This document shows positions 1 through 8,108 of a DNA stretch of 64,000 bases, piece by piece. A model generated the notes under the pieces. It did not search any database, was not told the origin of the DNA, and saw only the letters and a program-made list of their open reading frames with translations. A program made the translations under genes and the position numbers. The stretch's first letter is position 1. Every line of letters starts with the position of its first letter. Source of the stretch: Clostridium ihumii AP5 (lineage in GTDB: Bacteria; Bacillota; Clostridia; Clostridiales; Clostridiaceae); the NCBI RefSeq assembly GCF_000612845.1, contig NZ_CCAT010000064.1:1-64000 (forward strand), read 5' to 3'.

Positions 1-298
1 ATCAAGGAAGTAATTCGCATTAATAATGGCATTTTATTAATGTGAATTACTGACGAAGAGTTATGAAAAATATACTAGAATTTAATTACATAGCTCTGAA
101 TTCAGTTCACTTATAGCCGTTTAGTCTTGGAAATAAAATGGCAAATTCATTAGAGTATCTTTGAAATTTTTATGAATAACGTTTTAAATAATTTCTGTTT
201 CCTTTACTACTACCATTCTCATTTAATATTTGAATAATTTCATTTTTTAGCTTGGAACCCTATAACATTTATTAGATTTTTAAATTATAAAACCTAAA
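1..298. other. gene-free left edge with one hairpin
   Basis: No convincing ORF is visible. An imperfect inverted repeat pairs positions 9-25 with 35-51 (one G-T pair); no T run follows it, so I do not call it a terminator. Positions 251-264 read CTTGGAACCCTATA, which matches the end of the dispersed repeat found at 6704, 29529 and 45532; the rest of that repeat is not recognisable here. The stretch may be the downstream flank of a gene outside the window. Confidence 0.4.
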
Positions 299-355
299 AT
301 AAAACTAGACTATTACAAAATTAAAATACTTAACTTTGTAATAGTCTAGTTTTAT
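299..355 (-). terminator. terminator of the aroC-polA-coaE-slt operon
   Basis: A perfect 21-bp stem pairs 299-319 with 335-355 around a 15-nt loop. It overlaps the stop codon of the lytic transglycosylase, the last gene of the minus-strand operon. The stem ends in AT pairs, so it could work in either direction. Confidence 0.75.
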
Positions 356-909
356 TTCAAATCATACAATTCTTTATAGATTTTATAATTTCTATTTACT
401 TTTTTTACATATCTTTTTGTTTCATTAAATGGAATTAAGTGTAAATTTTCTCCATCCTTTGAGTATTCATCATTTTTTAACCACTTTTGAACATTTCCTC
501 TACCACCATTGTATGCAGCCATCATGAGCTCAATATTACCATTAAACTCTACACTTAAGTTGTCTAAATACCAACATCCCATTCTTATATTAATTTCTGG
601 ATTATATAGCATATCATAAGTTATATCATCCATTCCAATTTGAGAAGCTATCCAATCTGCAGTATCTGGCATTATTTGCATTAATCCATATGCACCTTTA
701 TGAGATATTGCATCTTCATCAAAATTACTTTCTGCTTTAATTACAGCTGCAACTAAGTTAGGGTCCACATTATATTTGGTAGAATAAGTCATTATGTATG
801 CCTCATATTTAAGTGGATATATTCTTTTAAGCAAAAAGTCTTTATTTAAAAATATAATAATTACTAAAACAAACAAAATAATTTTTATTAATGCCTTAAA
901 TCTCTTCAT
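352..909 (-). CDS. membrane-anchored lytic transglycosylase (SLT domain)
   Basis: This 185-residue protein probably cleaves the MurNAc-GlcNAc bond of peptidoglycan outside the cell. A hydrophobic segment at residues 7-21 is an uncleaved anchor or signal. A C-terminal Slt70-type lysozyme-like domain follows, with the catalytic Glu at 60 (KAESNF), GLMQIMP at 75-81 and AYNGG at 132-136. The start has a good site (GAGGGGG) and overlaps the end of coaE by 14 nt, so the two are translated together. The length is normal for short clostridial SLT proteins. It is last in the aroC-polA-coaE operon. The domain call is firm; the physiological role (growth, sporulation or secretion) is not determined. Confidence 0.9.
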   Translation of the reverse strand: MKRFKALIKIILFVLVIIIFLNKDFLLKRIYPLKYEAYIMTYSTKYNVDPNLVAAVIKAESNFDEDAISHKGAYGLMQIMPDTADWIASQIGMDDITYDMLYNPEINIRMGCWYLDNLSVEFNGNIELMMAAYNGGRGNVQKWLKNDEYSKDGENLHLIPFNETKRYVKKVNRNYKIYKELYDLK

Positions 910-1525
910 TTTTCCCCCTCAAATATATTTCAGTTAAAATAGAATCTAATTGAGTTTTAGCAAATTGTATATCTTTACTATTATCAATTATATAATCAGC
1001 AAATTTAATTTTTTTCTTTATTGGCAGTTGACTATTTATCCTCTTTTTTACTTCAATTTCACTTTGTAAATCCCTTTTCATAACTCGTTCAATTTGAATT
1101 TTTTCATCCACTACTACTAAAACTACAATATCCATATCATATTGTAAATTATTTTCTATCAAAGTTGGTGCATCTACTATACAAATTTTTTCCATATTTT
1201 CTTTGCACTTTTTTATTTTATCAAAAATTTCTCTTTTAATATAGGGTATTATTATATTTTCTAAATCTTTTTTAAGTTTTTTACTGGAAAATACATATGC
1301 CCCTAATTTTTTTCTGTTTAAAGTTCCATCTTCATAAAAATATTCTTTTCCAAATGCTTGTTCTATTTCTAAAAGAATTTCAGGATAAATACTTAAAACG
1401 TCTCTTGAGATTTTATCGGCATCAATAACTGTTATATTTTTTTGTACTAGCATATTGGAAATGGTACTTTTACCACTTCCAATACCTCCAGTAAGTCCAA
1501 CTACTATAGTTTTATTTGGCGTCAT
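896..1525 (-). CDS. coaE: dephospho-CoA kinase
   Basis: CoaE phosphorylates the 3'-hydroxyl of dephospho-CoA with ATP, the last step of coenzyme A synthesis in the cytosol. The 209-residue protein opens with a P-loop at 10-21 (GLTGGIGSGKST), followed by VIDADK at 33-38, typical of the family; the length is normal. Its start lies inside the 3' end of polA (14-nt overlap) and its own end overlaps the lytic transglycosylase by 14 nt, so expression should be coupled to polA. A polA-coaE neighbourhood is common in Firmicutes. Confidence 0.97.
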   Translation of the reverse strand: MTPNKTIVVGLTGGIGSGKSTISNMLVQKNITVIDADKISRDVLSIYPEILLEIEQAFGKEYFYEDGTLNRKKLGAYVFSSKKLKKDLENIIIPYIKREIFDKIKKCKENMEKICIVDAPTLIENNLQYDMDIVVLVVVDEKIQIERVMKRDLQSEIEVKKRINSQLPIKKKIKFADYIIDNSKDIQFAKTQLDSILTEIYLRGKNEEI

Positions 1526-4133
1526 ACCAACTATCCCCTATATTTATATCAACTTCTAGGGGAACATCCAAAGTTAATACTTTTTCCATCTCATTTTTCA
1601 CTAATTCTTTCACTACTTCAAGTTCATCTTTATATACATTTAAAATAAGTTCATCATGAACTTGTAATATAAGTGTACTCTTAAGCTTTCTGTTTTTAAG
1701 TTCTTTATATACATTAACCATAGAAAGTTTAATTATATCTGCAGCACTTCCTTGAATTGGTGCATTCATTGCTAGTCTTTTTCCAAGGGCTTTTAATATT
1801 TTATTTGAAGACATTATTTCTGGTATAAATCTTCTTCTATTTAAAATAGTTGTTACATAGCTTTTATTCTCTGCTTCACTAATTATGTTATCTATATATT
1901 CTTTTACCTTTGGATATCTTGCTAAATAAGTATCTATATACTCTTTTGCTTCTTTTCTTGTTATATTCAAATCTTGAGCTAAACTAAAATCACCAATACC
2001 ATATACAATTCCAAAGTTTACTGCTTTTGCATTGCTTCTCATTTGAGGTGTGACATCTTCTATATTAACATTAAAAACCTCTGAAGCTGTAGTTGTGTGT
2101 ATATCATTATGTTTTTTGAAAGCATTTATTAAATTTTCATCATCTGCTATATGTGCAAGAACTCTAAGTTCAATTTGAGAATAGTCTGCTGATAATAAAA
2201 CACTCTCTTCATTATGAGGAATAAATACTTTTCTTATTTTTCTTCCCATTTCATATTTTATAGGTATATTTTGAAGATTAGGTTCTGTACTTGAAAGCCT
2301 TCCAGTAGTTGTAACTGTTTGATTAAAACTTGAATGTATTCTTGAATCTGAATCAATAACTGGTTTCAATCCTTCAACATAAGTAGAATATAATTTCGCT
2401 AGTTGTCTATAATAAACAATTTTATCTATTATAGGATGTTTATCTTTTAATGCATCTAATACTTCTGCATTAGTTGAATATCCTGTTTTTGTTTTTTTAA
2501 TAACTGGTAGATCTAACTTTTCAAATAATATTTTTCCTAATTGTTTAGGTGAATTTATATTAAACTCTTCTCCTGCAAGTTCATATATTTCACTAGTGTA
2601 ATCATCTAATTCTTTCTTAAAACTTACCCCTAATTCATAAAGAGAATCTTTGTCTATTGTAAAACCTTCACATTCCATATTTGATATAGCTTTAGTTAGA
2701 GGTTGCTCAACATCATATAGAAGCTCTTCCATATTTAATTCTTCTATCTTTTCTTTTTCTTTTATATATACATCTTCTAATTTAGATAATAATATCATTT
2801 GAACTTTATCATCATCTTCTTTGATTTCTTCCATAAGCAAGTTTGAAATTAATGTTTTCAAACTATATTCTGACTTTGATGAATCTATTAAATAAGCCGC
2901 TATTTCAGTGTCAAATTTAATACCATTAAGTTCTATACCATCTTTACTTAATGCTGTGTAAAGACTTTTTACTCCATGAGATATCTTATCTATATTCTCA
3001 TTTTCAAAAAACTTCTTTAATACTTTTACAGTTTTTTCTTTGTCATCTTCTTTTATTTTAGATAACCTAATTAAATAAAGTTGTTCTTTTATCTTTATAT
3101 ATATTTCATTTATATAAATTTTAGAATAAAACTTATCATCTTTTACACTAAAAGTAAAAAACACTTTTTCATTTATTTCACTTAAAATATTTTCTAACTT
3201 ATCAATATTATCTACAACTTCAAATTCAACATTTTGAGATTTTGCATTTTCTTCACTAGGCATTTCTGATTCTAATCTTGCTATTTGGTTTTTCATTTGA
3301 AGTTTATAAAATAATTCTTTTAATCCTTTAATATCATATTCTTTTTTAGATTTTATTTCTTCTAAATTTATTTCAACAGGTGCATTTTTTACTATAGTTG
3401 CTAATTTTTTACTAAAAATTGCTTGTTCACTATATTCTAATAAATTTTCTTTAAGTTTTTTACCACTTACTTTATCTAAGTTTTGAAGTAAATTTTCGAT
3501 ACTCTTATATTCCTTTATAAGCTTAAATGCAGTTTTTTCTCCTATACCAGGTACACCTGGTATATTATCTGATTTATCTCCCATAAGCCCTTTAACATCA
3601 ATAAATTCATCTGGTGTAACTCCAAAATCTTCAATCATTCTATTTCTATCATAAATTTCTTTCTCAGTTACACCTTTTTTATTTATAACTACTTTTATAT
3701 TGTCAGTAGCAAGCTGTAATGCATCTCTATCTCCTGTAACAATATATACTTCCATACTATTATTTTCTGCAAAGTTTGCTAATGTTCCTATTAAATCATC
3801 TGCTTCATATCCATCTAGTTCAAAAATATTTATAGCCATTTTATTAAGCATTTCTTTTACTATAGGAAATTGCATTTTTAATTCATCGGGCATATGTTTT
3901 CTTCCTGCTTTATACTCTTCAAAAGCTTCATGTCTAAAAGTTGGCTTTGATCTATCAAAAGTTGTTACTATATAATCTGGCTCTATTTCATCAATCATTT
4001 TAAATAACATATTTGAAAAACCATAAATTGCTCCAGTAAATAGCCCTTCCGAATTAGATAAATTTGGCATAGCATAAAATGCTCTATACATTAGACTATG
4101 TCCATCTAAAATAAGTAGTTTTTCCTTACTCAC
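1512..4133 (-). CDS. polA: DNA polymerase I
   Basis: PolA fills gaps and removes RNA primers during repair and lagging-strand synthesis. The 873-residue protein has an N-terminal 5'-3' exonuclease (LLILDGHSLMYRAF near residue 6; GDRDALQL; GVPGIGEKTA helix-hairpin-helix), a middle 3'-5' exonuclease fold, and a C-terminal polymerase with motif A (SADYSQIELR), motif B (RSNAKAVNFGIVYG) and motif C (HDEL at 826-829). In the middle domain the first acidic DxE motif is not visible: the matching strand reads VFFTFSV, so proofreading is probably lost, as in Bacillus PolA. The start is GTG with GAGGTGA upstream, and overlaps the aroC stop by 8 nt. Confidence 0.98.
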   Translation of the reverse strand: MSKEKLLILDGHSLMYRAFYAMPNLSNSEGLFTGAIYGFSNMLFKMIDEIEPDYIVTTFDRSKPTFRHEAFEEYKAGRKHMPDELKMQFPIVKEMLNKMAINIFELDGYEADDLIGTLANFAENNSMEVYIVTGDRDALQLATDNIKVVINKKGVTEKEIYDRNRMIEDFGVTPDEFIDVKGLMGDKSDNIPGVPGIGEKTAFKLIKEYKSIENLLQNLDKVSGKKLKENLLEYSEQAIFSKKLATIVKNAPVEINLEEIKSKKEYDIKGLKELFYKLQMKNQIARLESEMPSEENAKSQNVEFEVVDNIDKLENILSEINEKVFFTFSVKDDKFYSKIYINEIYIKIKEQLYLIRLSKIKEDDKEKTVKVLKKFFENENIDKISHGVKSLYTALSKDGIELNGIKFDTEIAAYLIDSSKSEYSLKTLISNLLMEEIKEDDDKVQMILLSKLEDVYIKEKEKIEELNMEELLYDVEQPLTKAISNMECEGFTIDKDSLYELGVSFKKELDDYTSEIYELAGEEFNINSPKQLGKILFEKLDLPVIKKTKTGYSTNAEVLDALKDKHPIIDKIVYYRQLAKLYSTYVEGLKPVIDSDSRIHSSFNQTVTTTGRLSSTEPNLQNIPIKYEMGRKIRKVFIPHNEESVLLSADYSQIELRVLAHIADDENLINAFKKHNDIHTTTASEVFNVNIEDVTPQMRSNAKAVNFGIVYGIGDFSLAQDLNITRKEAKEYIDTYLARYPKVKEYIDNIISEAENKSYVTTILNRRRFIPEIMSSNKILKALGKRLAMNAPIQGSAADIIKLSMVNVYKELKNRKLKSTLILQVHDELILNVYKDELEVVKELVKNEMEKVLTLDVPLEVDINIGDSWYDAK

Positions 4134-5271
4134 GTATAATCACCTCATTTTTTAAAATCATTTCCTTTAGTTTTTTAAAATCATCATTAGGGTAAACCTT
4201 TAATATTTCATTTAATATTTCAAATGCTAATATATTTTCAATTACAATGGATGCAGGTACTACTCCGCAAACATCAGATCGTTCATATCTTGTTGTAACA
4301 TTTTTTCTATTTTTCAAATCTACTGATTTTATATCTAACTTTACTGATGGTATAGGTTTCATAAAAGCTTTAACTCTTATATTTTCACCATTGGAAACAC
4401 CAGCCTCAATGCCACCACCACTATTGGACTTTCTTTTTATAGTGTCTTCGTCAAAATATATTTCATCTATATAGTCACTTCCAAGAAACTTTTCTTTGCT
4501 TAAAGCATCGCCAATTTCTATACTTTTAATTCCTTGAAGTGACATTATTGCCATACTTAAAATCCCATCTAATTTTCTATCATAATGAGCATAACTTCCA
4601 ATTCCTAACGGCACACCTTTAATTTCTGCAATTATAGTTCCTCCAACAGTGTTTCCTTCTTTTTTGCATATGTCTATAAGATTTTTTATATCTTTTTCTG
4701 TGTCCTTATCAAATACTCTAACTTCACTGTTATTAACTTTATCATATACCCTATCATCAAATAAGTTCATATGTACATCTTCGTATTTTCCTATAGATTG
4801 AACTTTACTTCTTATTTCTATATTTAAACCTCTTAATATATCTTTACAAACTGCTCCAACGGCAGTTCTTATTGCGGTTTCTCTCGCTGAAGTCCTCTCA
4901 ATAGAATTTCTAATATCAGAAGTATTATATTTATAAAATCCAACTAAATCACCATGCCCTGGTCTTGGAATTATAATCTTTTCATCTTCTAATGCATCTC
5001 TTTCCATGAATTCTTTCCAATTTTCAAAGTCTCTATTAAAAATTACCAACGTTATGGGATTTCCTGTAGTTATATTACCTCTTATACCTGACCATATTTC
5101 CACTTTATCATTTTCTATCTTCATTCTACTTCCACGGCCATACCCACATTGTCTTCTTTTAAGTTCATTATTAACATAATCTAAATCTATCTTAAAATTA
5201 GCTGGAATTCCTTCTAATATTGCCACTAACGCTTTTCCATGTGATTCTCCAGCATCTAAAAATCTTATCAT
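4126..5271 (-). CDS. aroC: chorismate synthase
   Basis: AroC removes phosphate from EPSP to give chorismate, using reduced FMN; it is the last step of the shikimate pathway. The 381-residue protein shows the family blocks: GESHGKAL at 8-15 with the catalytic His, a GYGRGSRM block, RTSARETAIR, and SNSGGGIEAG. The start has AAAGGGAA upstream. It is first of four overlapping minus-strand genes with polA next. Chorismate is also the substrate of the PabAB enzyme encoded 8-10 kb away, so the two loci supply one pathway, although no shared regulation is visible. It stands apart from any other aro gene in this window. Confidence 0.97.
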   Translation of the reverse strand: MIRFLDAGESHGKALVAILEGIPANFKIDLDYVNNELKRRQCGYGRGSRMKIENDKVEIWSGIRGNITTGNPITLVIFNRDFENWKEFMERDALEDEKIIIPRPGHGDLVGFYKYNTSDIRNSIERTSARETAIRTAVGAVCKDILRGLNIEIRSKVQSIGKYEDVHMNLFDDRVYDKVNNSEVRVFDKDTEKDIKNLIDICKKEGNTVGGTIIAEIKGVPLGIGSYAHYDRKLDGILSMAIMSLQGIKSIEIGDALSKEKFLGSDYIDEIYFDEDTIKRKSNSGGGIEAGVSNGENIRVKAFMKPIPSVKLDIKSVDLKNRKNVTTRYERSDVCGVVPASIVIENILAFEILNEILKVYPNDDFKKLKEMILKNEVIIRE

Positions 5272-5513
5272 TTTAATATTCCCTTTCTAAAATTTAAAAC
5301 TTCTAATAAATCATATATTGTAATAGTTTATTATAGCATTCCTACATATTATTAACAATGTTCTATTAAATAATATGTGCCTTTATATTAAATTTAAACA
5401 AAATGTACTATTAATGTACTATTTTCGTCGAAATTTTAATTTTCATAATTGTATTAATATACCATATTATAAATTTTATTATATAAATTTATTCATATAA
5501 TAAAAATCTTTCA
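5272..5513. other. aroC-glsA divergent intergenic region
   Basis: No gene is seen. The sequence is very AT-rich. AATGTACTATT occurs twice in tandem at about 5403-5423. It is followed by a near-palindrome TTTCGTCGAAA (5423-5433), whose TTCGTCGAA part differs by one base from the Spo0A box (TTTGTCRAA). These sit about 90 bp upstream of the glsA -35 element and could serve either divergent gene. Confidence 0.35.
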
Positions 5514-5543
5514 TTGCAATTTTTTATTCATGTATATTATAAT
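5514..5543 (+). promoter_or_regulatory. sigma-A-type promoter of glsA
   Basis: TTGCAA (5514-5519), an 18-nt spacer and a perfect TATAAT (5538-5543). Transcription would start near 5550, leaving a leader of about 160 nt before the glutaminase start codon. Confidence 0.65.
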
Positions 5544-5549
5544 AAGAAT

Positions 5550-5621
5550 GTACGAATTTTCTTAAAGATTTTTTTGTTTATAAATTTCGTACTTGGGAAT
5601 GCTTTCCATGAAAAGCTATTC
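5550..5621 (+). promoter_or_regulatory. structured 5' leader of glsA
   Basis: Two hairpins follow the predicted transcription start. The first pairs 5550-5560 with 5582-5592 (GTACGAA with TTCGTAC, then three more pairs). The second pairs 5597-5605 with 5612-5621 (GAATGCTTT with AAAGCTATTC, one bulge). Neither has a T run, so they are not simple terminators. I recognise no known riboswitch class. They may stabilise the 5' end or respond to a signal. Confidence 0.4.
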
Positions 5622-5711
5622 ATAAGATATTTTTTTGCTTTTATTTTAGTACTACTTAATATTATTAAATTTTTATAAAATACATTACAACAAAGGAGAG
5701 TGCACATTCTT

Positions 5712-6626
5712 ATGAAAAGAATTTTAGATAACATAATAAATGATAGTAGAGACTCAGCCAATACAGGAAAAGTTGCAGATTACATACCTGAACTTGCAAA
5801 AGCTAACCCGCAAGCTCTAGGAATTTGTGTTACAACTCTTGATGGAAAAGAATATTACGCAGGAGATTACGATACAAAATTCACTATTCAAAGTATTTCA
5901 AAAGTTATTACATTAATGGTTGCTATTTTAGAAAATGGAGCTGAGTATGTATTTTCTAAGGTAGGTATGGAACCTACAGAACTTGCATTTAACTCAATAA
6001 CTAATTTAGAAACAAGCCCTCAAAAGCGCCCATTAAATCCAATGATAAATGCTGGTGCTATTGCAGTCACTTCTTTACTTAATGGAAAAACTCCTGAGGA
6101 TAAAATTAACACAATCCTTAATTTAACTCGTAAAATTTGTGAAAACGATTCTATCGCTATAAATGAAGAAGTTTACAGAAGTGAAAAAGCTACTGGCAAT
6201 AGAAATAGAGCTTTAGCATATTATATGAAAAGCAATGGAATTTTTGATGGTGACATAGAGGAAATTTTGGATGTTTATTTCAAAGCTTGCTCTATGGAAG
6301 TAACTTGTAGAGATTTAGCAAGAATTGGTGCAATGCTTGCTAATGATGGCGTTCTTATAAGTGGAGAAAGAATTGTTTCAAGAGATATATGTAGAATTAT
6401 AAAAACTATAATGGTTACTTGTGGTATGTATGATGCTTCTGGTAAATTTGCTGTACATATTGGAATTCCTGCAAAAAGCGGAGTTGGTGGTGGAATAATG
6501 GCTGCTGTTCCTAGAAGAATGGGAATAGGTCTTGTAGGTCCAGCACTAGATTCTAAAGGAAATAGTTCTGGCGGTCTTAAAGCTTTAGAATTATTATCTA
6601 GAGAATTTGATTTAAGTATATTTTAA
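5712..6626 (+). CDS. glsA: glutaminase
   Basis: This enzyme hydrolyses L-glutamine to glutamate and ammonia in the cytosol. It belongs to the serine-type glutaminase family with a beta-lactamase-like fold: the catalytic pair is Ser61/Lys64 (SISK), with NAGAIAVTSL and ATGNRNRALAY blocks further on. I take the ATG at 5712 (304 residues), although a GTG lies at 5700, because GGAG at 5695-5698 is too close to that GTG. The 13-nt spacing to the ATG is longer than usual and may weaken translation. The gene is monocistronic: its own promoter, a structured leader and a terminator follow one another. In other bacteria this family can support acid resistance; that role here is only a possibility. Confidence 0.95.
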   Translation: MKRILDNIINDSRDSANTGKVADYIPELAKANPQALGICVTTLDGKEYYAGDYDTKFTIQSISKVITLMVAILENGAEYVFSKVGMEPTELAFNSITNLETSPQKRPLNPMINAGAIAVTSLLNGKTPEDKINTILNLTRKICENDSIAINEEVYRSEKATGNRNRALAYYMKSNGIFDGDIEEILDVYFKACSMEVTCRDLARIGAMLANDGVLISGERIVSRDICRIIKTIMVTCGMYDASGKFAVHIGIPAKSGVGGGIMAAVPRRMGIGLVGPALDSKGNSSGGLKALELLSREFDLSIF

Positions 6627-6660
6627 ATATATAGTTTTTACTAACATCTGTAAAAATCAA

Positions 6661-6700
6661 AGCAATCACAGTTTTCAATTTTGTAACTGTGATTGTTTTT
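6661..6700 (+). terminator. terminator after glsA
   Basis: CAATCACAGTT at 6663-6673 pairs with AACTGTGATTG at 6685-6695, followed by TTTTT. It lies 35 nt after the glsA stop and directly abuts the dispersed repeat starting at 6704. Confidence 0.9.
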
Positions 6701-6703
6701 ATA

Positions 6704-7167
6704 TATAGGGTTCAAATTCAAAGTAATCTCTTTCTTAAATGATACTATTAAGCTTACAATTTATTGCTATTTTTATATTTGAAACCAAGTAAGAGTTAAG
6801 AGTGATGGTGAATATCCCGGGGATTGAAATCCCCACTACAATGTTTTATTTGTACTTCAAATAAAATCAGTATAATATTTATCCATAAAAAGTTCATTTT
6901 GGAGAATAAATTCCCCATCATAATATTCTTACTAATCATAGTTTTAATAGTAACTATCATTATTACTTTGGATATTTTATAAAGCTAAATTTTTATATTG
7001 TGTTTAAATAATTTGCTTTGCAAATCTAATAAAAATTAATTTTTTAAAATTGGATCTCCAATTTTTACATTCACTTTCAACTTTCAATTTTTCATTTTCA
7101 ATTAAATTAATTAGAATTCCCAAATGAAACAAAAATAATTGTACTTTTCAACTTGTTTCTCTATATA
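6704..7167 (+). repeat. MITE-like dispersed repeat, copy A (long form)
   Basis: This copy begins TATAGGGTTC and ends in TTGTTTCTCTATATA. It aligns with the element at 45532-45889 along both flanks: the first 110 bp (including TTAAGCTTACA and ACCAAGTAAGA) and the last 150 bp (including CATTCACTTTCAA and TTAAATTAATTAGAATTC). The centre differs: this copy carries about 100 extra bases, including a GGGGATT-GA-AATCCCC hairpin at about 6819-6834. No ORF is visible. The ends are imperfect inverted copies of each other, as in a non-autonomous element moved by an outside transposase. Confidence 0.6.
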
Positions 7168-7222
7168 ATTATATATATGAAAAATTTTTCATCTAATTTT
7201 AAAGGAAAATATTGAAAAGTTA

Positions 7223-7251
7223 TTGATTTTATTATTGCATTATGTTAAAAT
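7223..7251 (+). promoter_or_regulatory. promoter of tRNA-Leu
   Basis: TTGATT (7223-7228), 17-nt spacer, TAAAAT (7246-7251). The start would fall near 7258, 16 nt before the mature tRNA. Confidence 0.55.
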
Positions 7252-7273
7252 AATTTTTGTCAGGTTGTGACAT

Positions 7274-7355
7274 GCTAGTGTGGCGGAATGGCAGACGCAT
7301 TCGACTCAAAATCGAACGGGAAACCGTACGAGTTCGACTCTCGTCACTAGTACCA
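7274..7355 (+). tRNA. tRNA-Leu (CAA anticodon)
   Basis: An 82-nt type II tRNA. The acceptor stem GCTAGTG pairs with CACTAGT (one G-T), followed by A and an encoded CCA at 7353-7355. The anticodon stem TTCGA/TCGAA encloses the loop CTCAAAA, giving anticodon CAA, which reads UUG. The variable arm CGGGAAACCG forms its own stem, and the T loop TTCGACT is canonical. It is a lone tRNA gene with its own promoter and terminator, right after the repeat. I see no integrated element at its 3' end. Confidence 0.97.
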
Positions 7356-7356
7356 T

Positions 7357-7395
7357 ATAAGATCATGAATTTATATTCATGATCTTATTTTTTAT
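7357..7395 (+). terminator. terminator of tRNA-Leu
   Basis: ATAAGATCATGAAT (7357-7370) pairs perfectly with ATTCATGATCTTAT (7375-7388), 4-nt loop, followed by a T run. Confidence 0.92.
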
Positions 7396-7731
7396 ATAAA
7401 ATCACTAACTTCCTATAATATATAATTATATAAAAAAATCCCTTGAATAATAGTACTATTTTATAAGTAAATGTTATTAATAACATCCTCTCTCATTTAT
7501 GTATTATAATTTAATTATTTAAAGTAAATATATTTTTTTCCTTTTTATTAAATTTAAATTTATTTTTATATTTTTTCATCTATTTTGTATCATTTCTTAA
7601 TACATCCTCATATGTTATATTATCAAAATAAATTTTATCAAAGTAAAAGTAAATTTTTAACATCAAAGTTTAAGCTTAATATTTAACTTGCAAAATTTAC
7701 TTTTAAATTTATAAAGTGAGGTTTTTTAGAA
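7396..7731. other. AT-rich gap before the Asn/Cys-rich gene
   Basis: No ORF is seen. A 12-bp inverted repeat (AAAAGTAAATTT at 7645-7656 with AAATTTACTTTT at 7693-7704) sits just upstream of the next gene's weak ribosome binding site. It could be part of an operator or the mRNA leader. I cannot assign a clear sigma-A promoter. Confidence 0.3.
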
Positions 7732-7941
7732 ATGACAAATCAATATAATTTCTATATATGCTCTGATGATGACTGTCAAGGTTGTTCAAATTGCTCAAAT
7801 AATTGCAACAACAATAATAATAATTGTAACAACTCATGCAACAATAACAATAACAATAACAATTGCAATTGCAATGATTCATGTAACAACAACTGTTGTG
7901 ATGATTATTTTTGGAATCCGTTTTGGTTTTTCTTCTGGTAG
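7732..7941 (+). CDS. Asn/Cys-rich small protein with aromatic tail
   Basis: I do not recognise this 69-residue protein. It has three parts: a short head (1-9) with Tyr/Phe; a core (10-58) made almost only of Asn, Cys, Asp and Ser; and a tail (59-69) of aromatic residues ending in FFFW. I count 27 Asn and 12 Cys (10, 15, 18, 21, 25, 32, 36, 45, 47, 51, 55, 56). It has no signal peptide. GTGAGG lies upstream at reasonable spacing, and a shared terminator follows. Cys-rich, low-complexity composition is seen in some spore coat and metal-binding proteins, but nothing here proves either. The AAT/AAC runs could change length by slippage. Confidence 0.6.
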   Translation: MTNQYNFYICSDDDCQGCSNCSNNCNNNNNNCNNSCNNNNNNNNCNCNDSCNNNCCDDYFWNPFWFFFW

Positions 7942-8068
7942 TAATTTATAAACTCAAATATAATTTTATTTAAAGTCCTTATAAGTATATATGACATAAA
8001 CTACTAAAGTTAATTGTTTATTTTTATAACACCCTATGTATATTTAACATTCTTACCTTATAATTCAT

Positions 8069-8100
8069 AAAAATAGAAGGGCTCCTCCCTTCTATTTTTT
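8069..8100. terminator. bidirectional terminator
   Basis: AAAAATAGAAGGG (8069-8081) pairs perfectly with CCCTTCTATTTTT (8087-8099). T runs lie on both strands, so it serves the Asn/Cys-rich gene (plus) and the coiled-coil gene (minus). Confidence 0.9.
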
Positions 8101-8108
8101 GTACAAAG

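Noticed and set aside
9-51. Hairpin at the left edge as a terminator
   Set aside because: No T run follows on either strand and the gene it would serve is outside the window.
5537-5761. Minus-strand frame of 74 codons across the glsA leader and start
   Set aside because: It covers the glsA promoter, leader and 5' end, has no ribosome site and an unlikely composition.
7274-7400. tRNA-Leu as an integration site
   Set aside because: The 3' end of the tRNA is not repeated downstream, there is no integrase, and the next genes are not phage-like. The nearby repeat ends about 100 bp before the tRNA.
7766-7951. Second frame inside the Asn/Cys-rich gene, rich in Thr and Ile
   Set aside because: It is the shifted reading of AAT/AAC repeats; it has no ribosome site, and the other frame has the better start.
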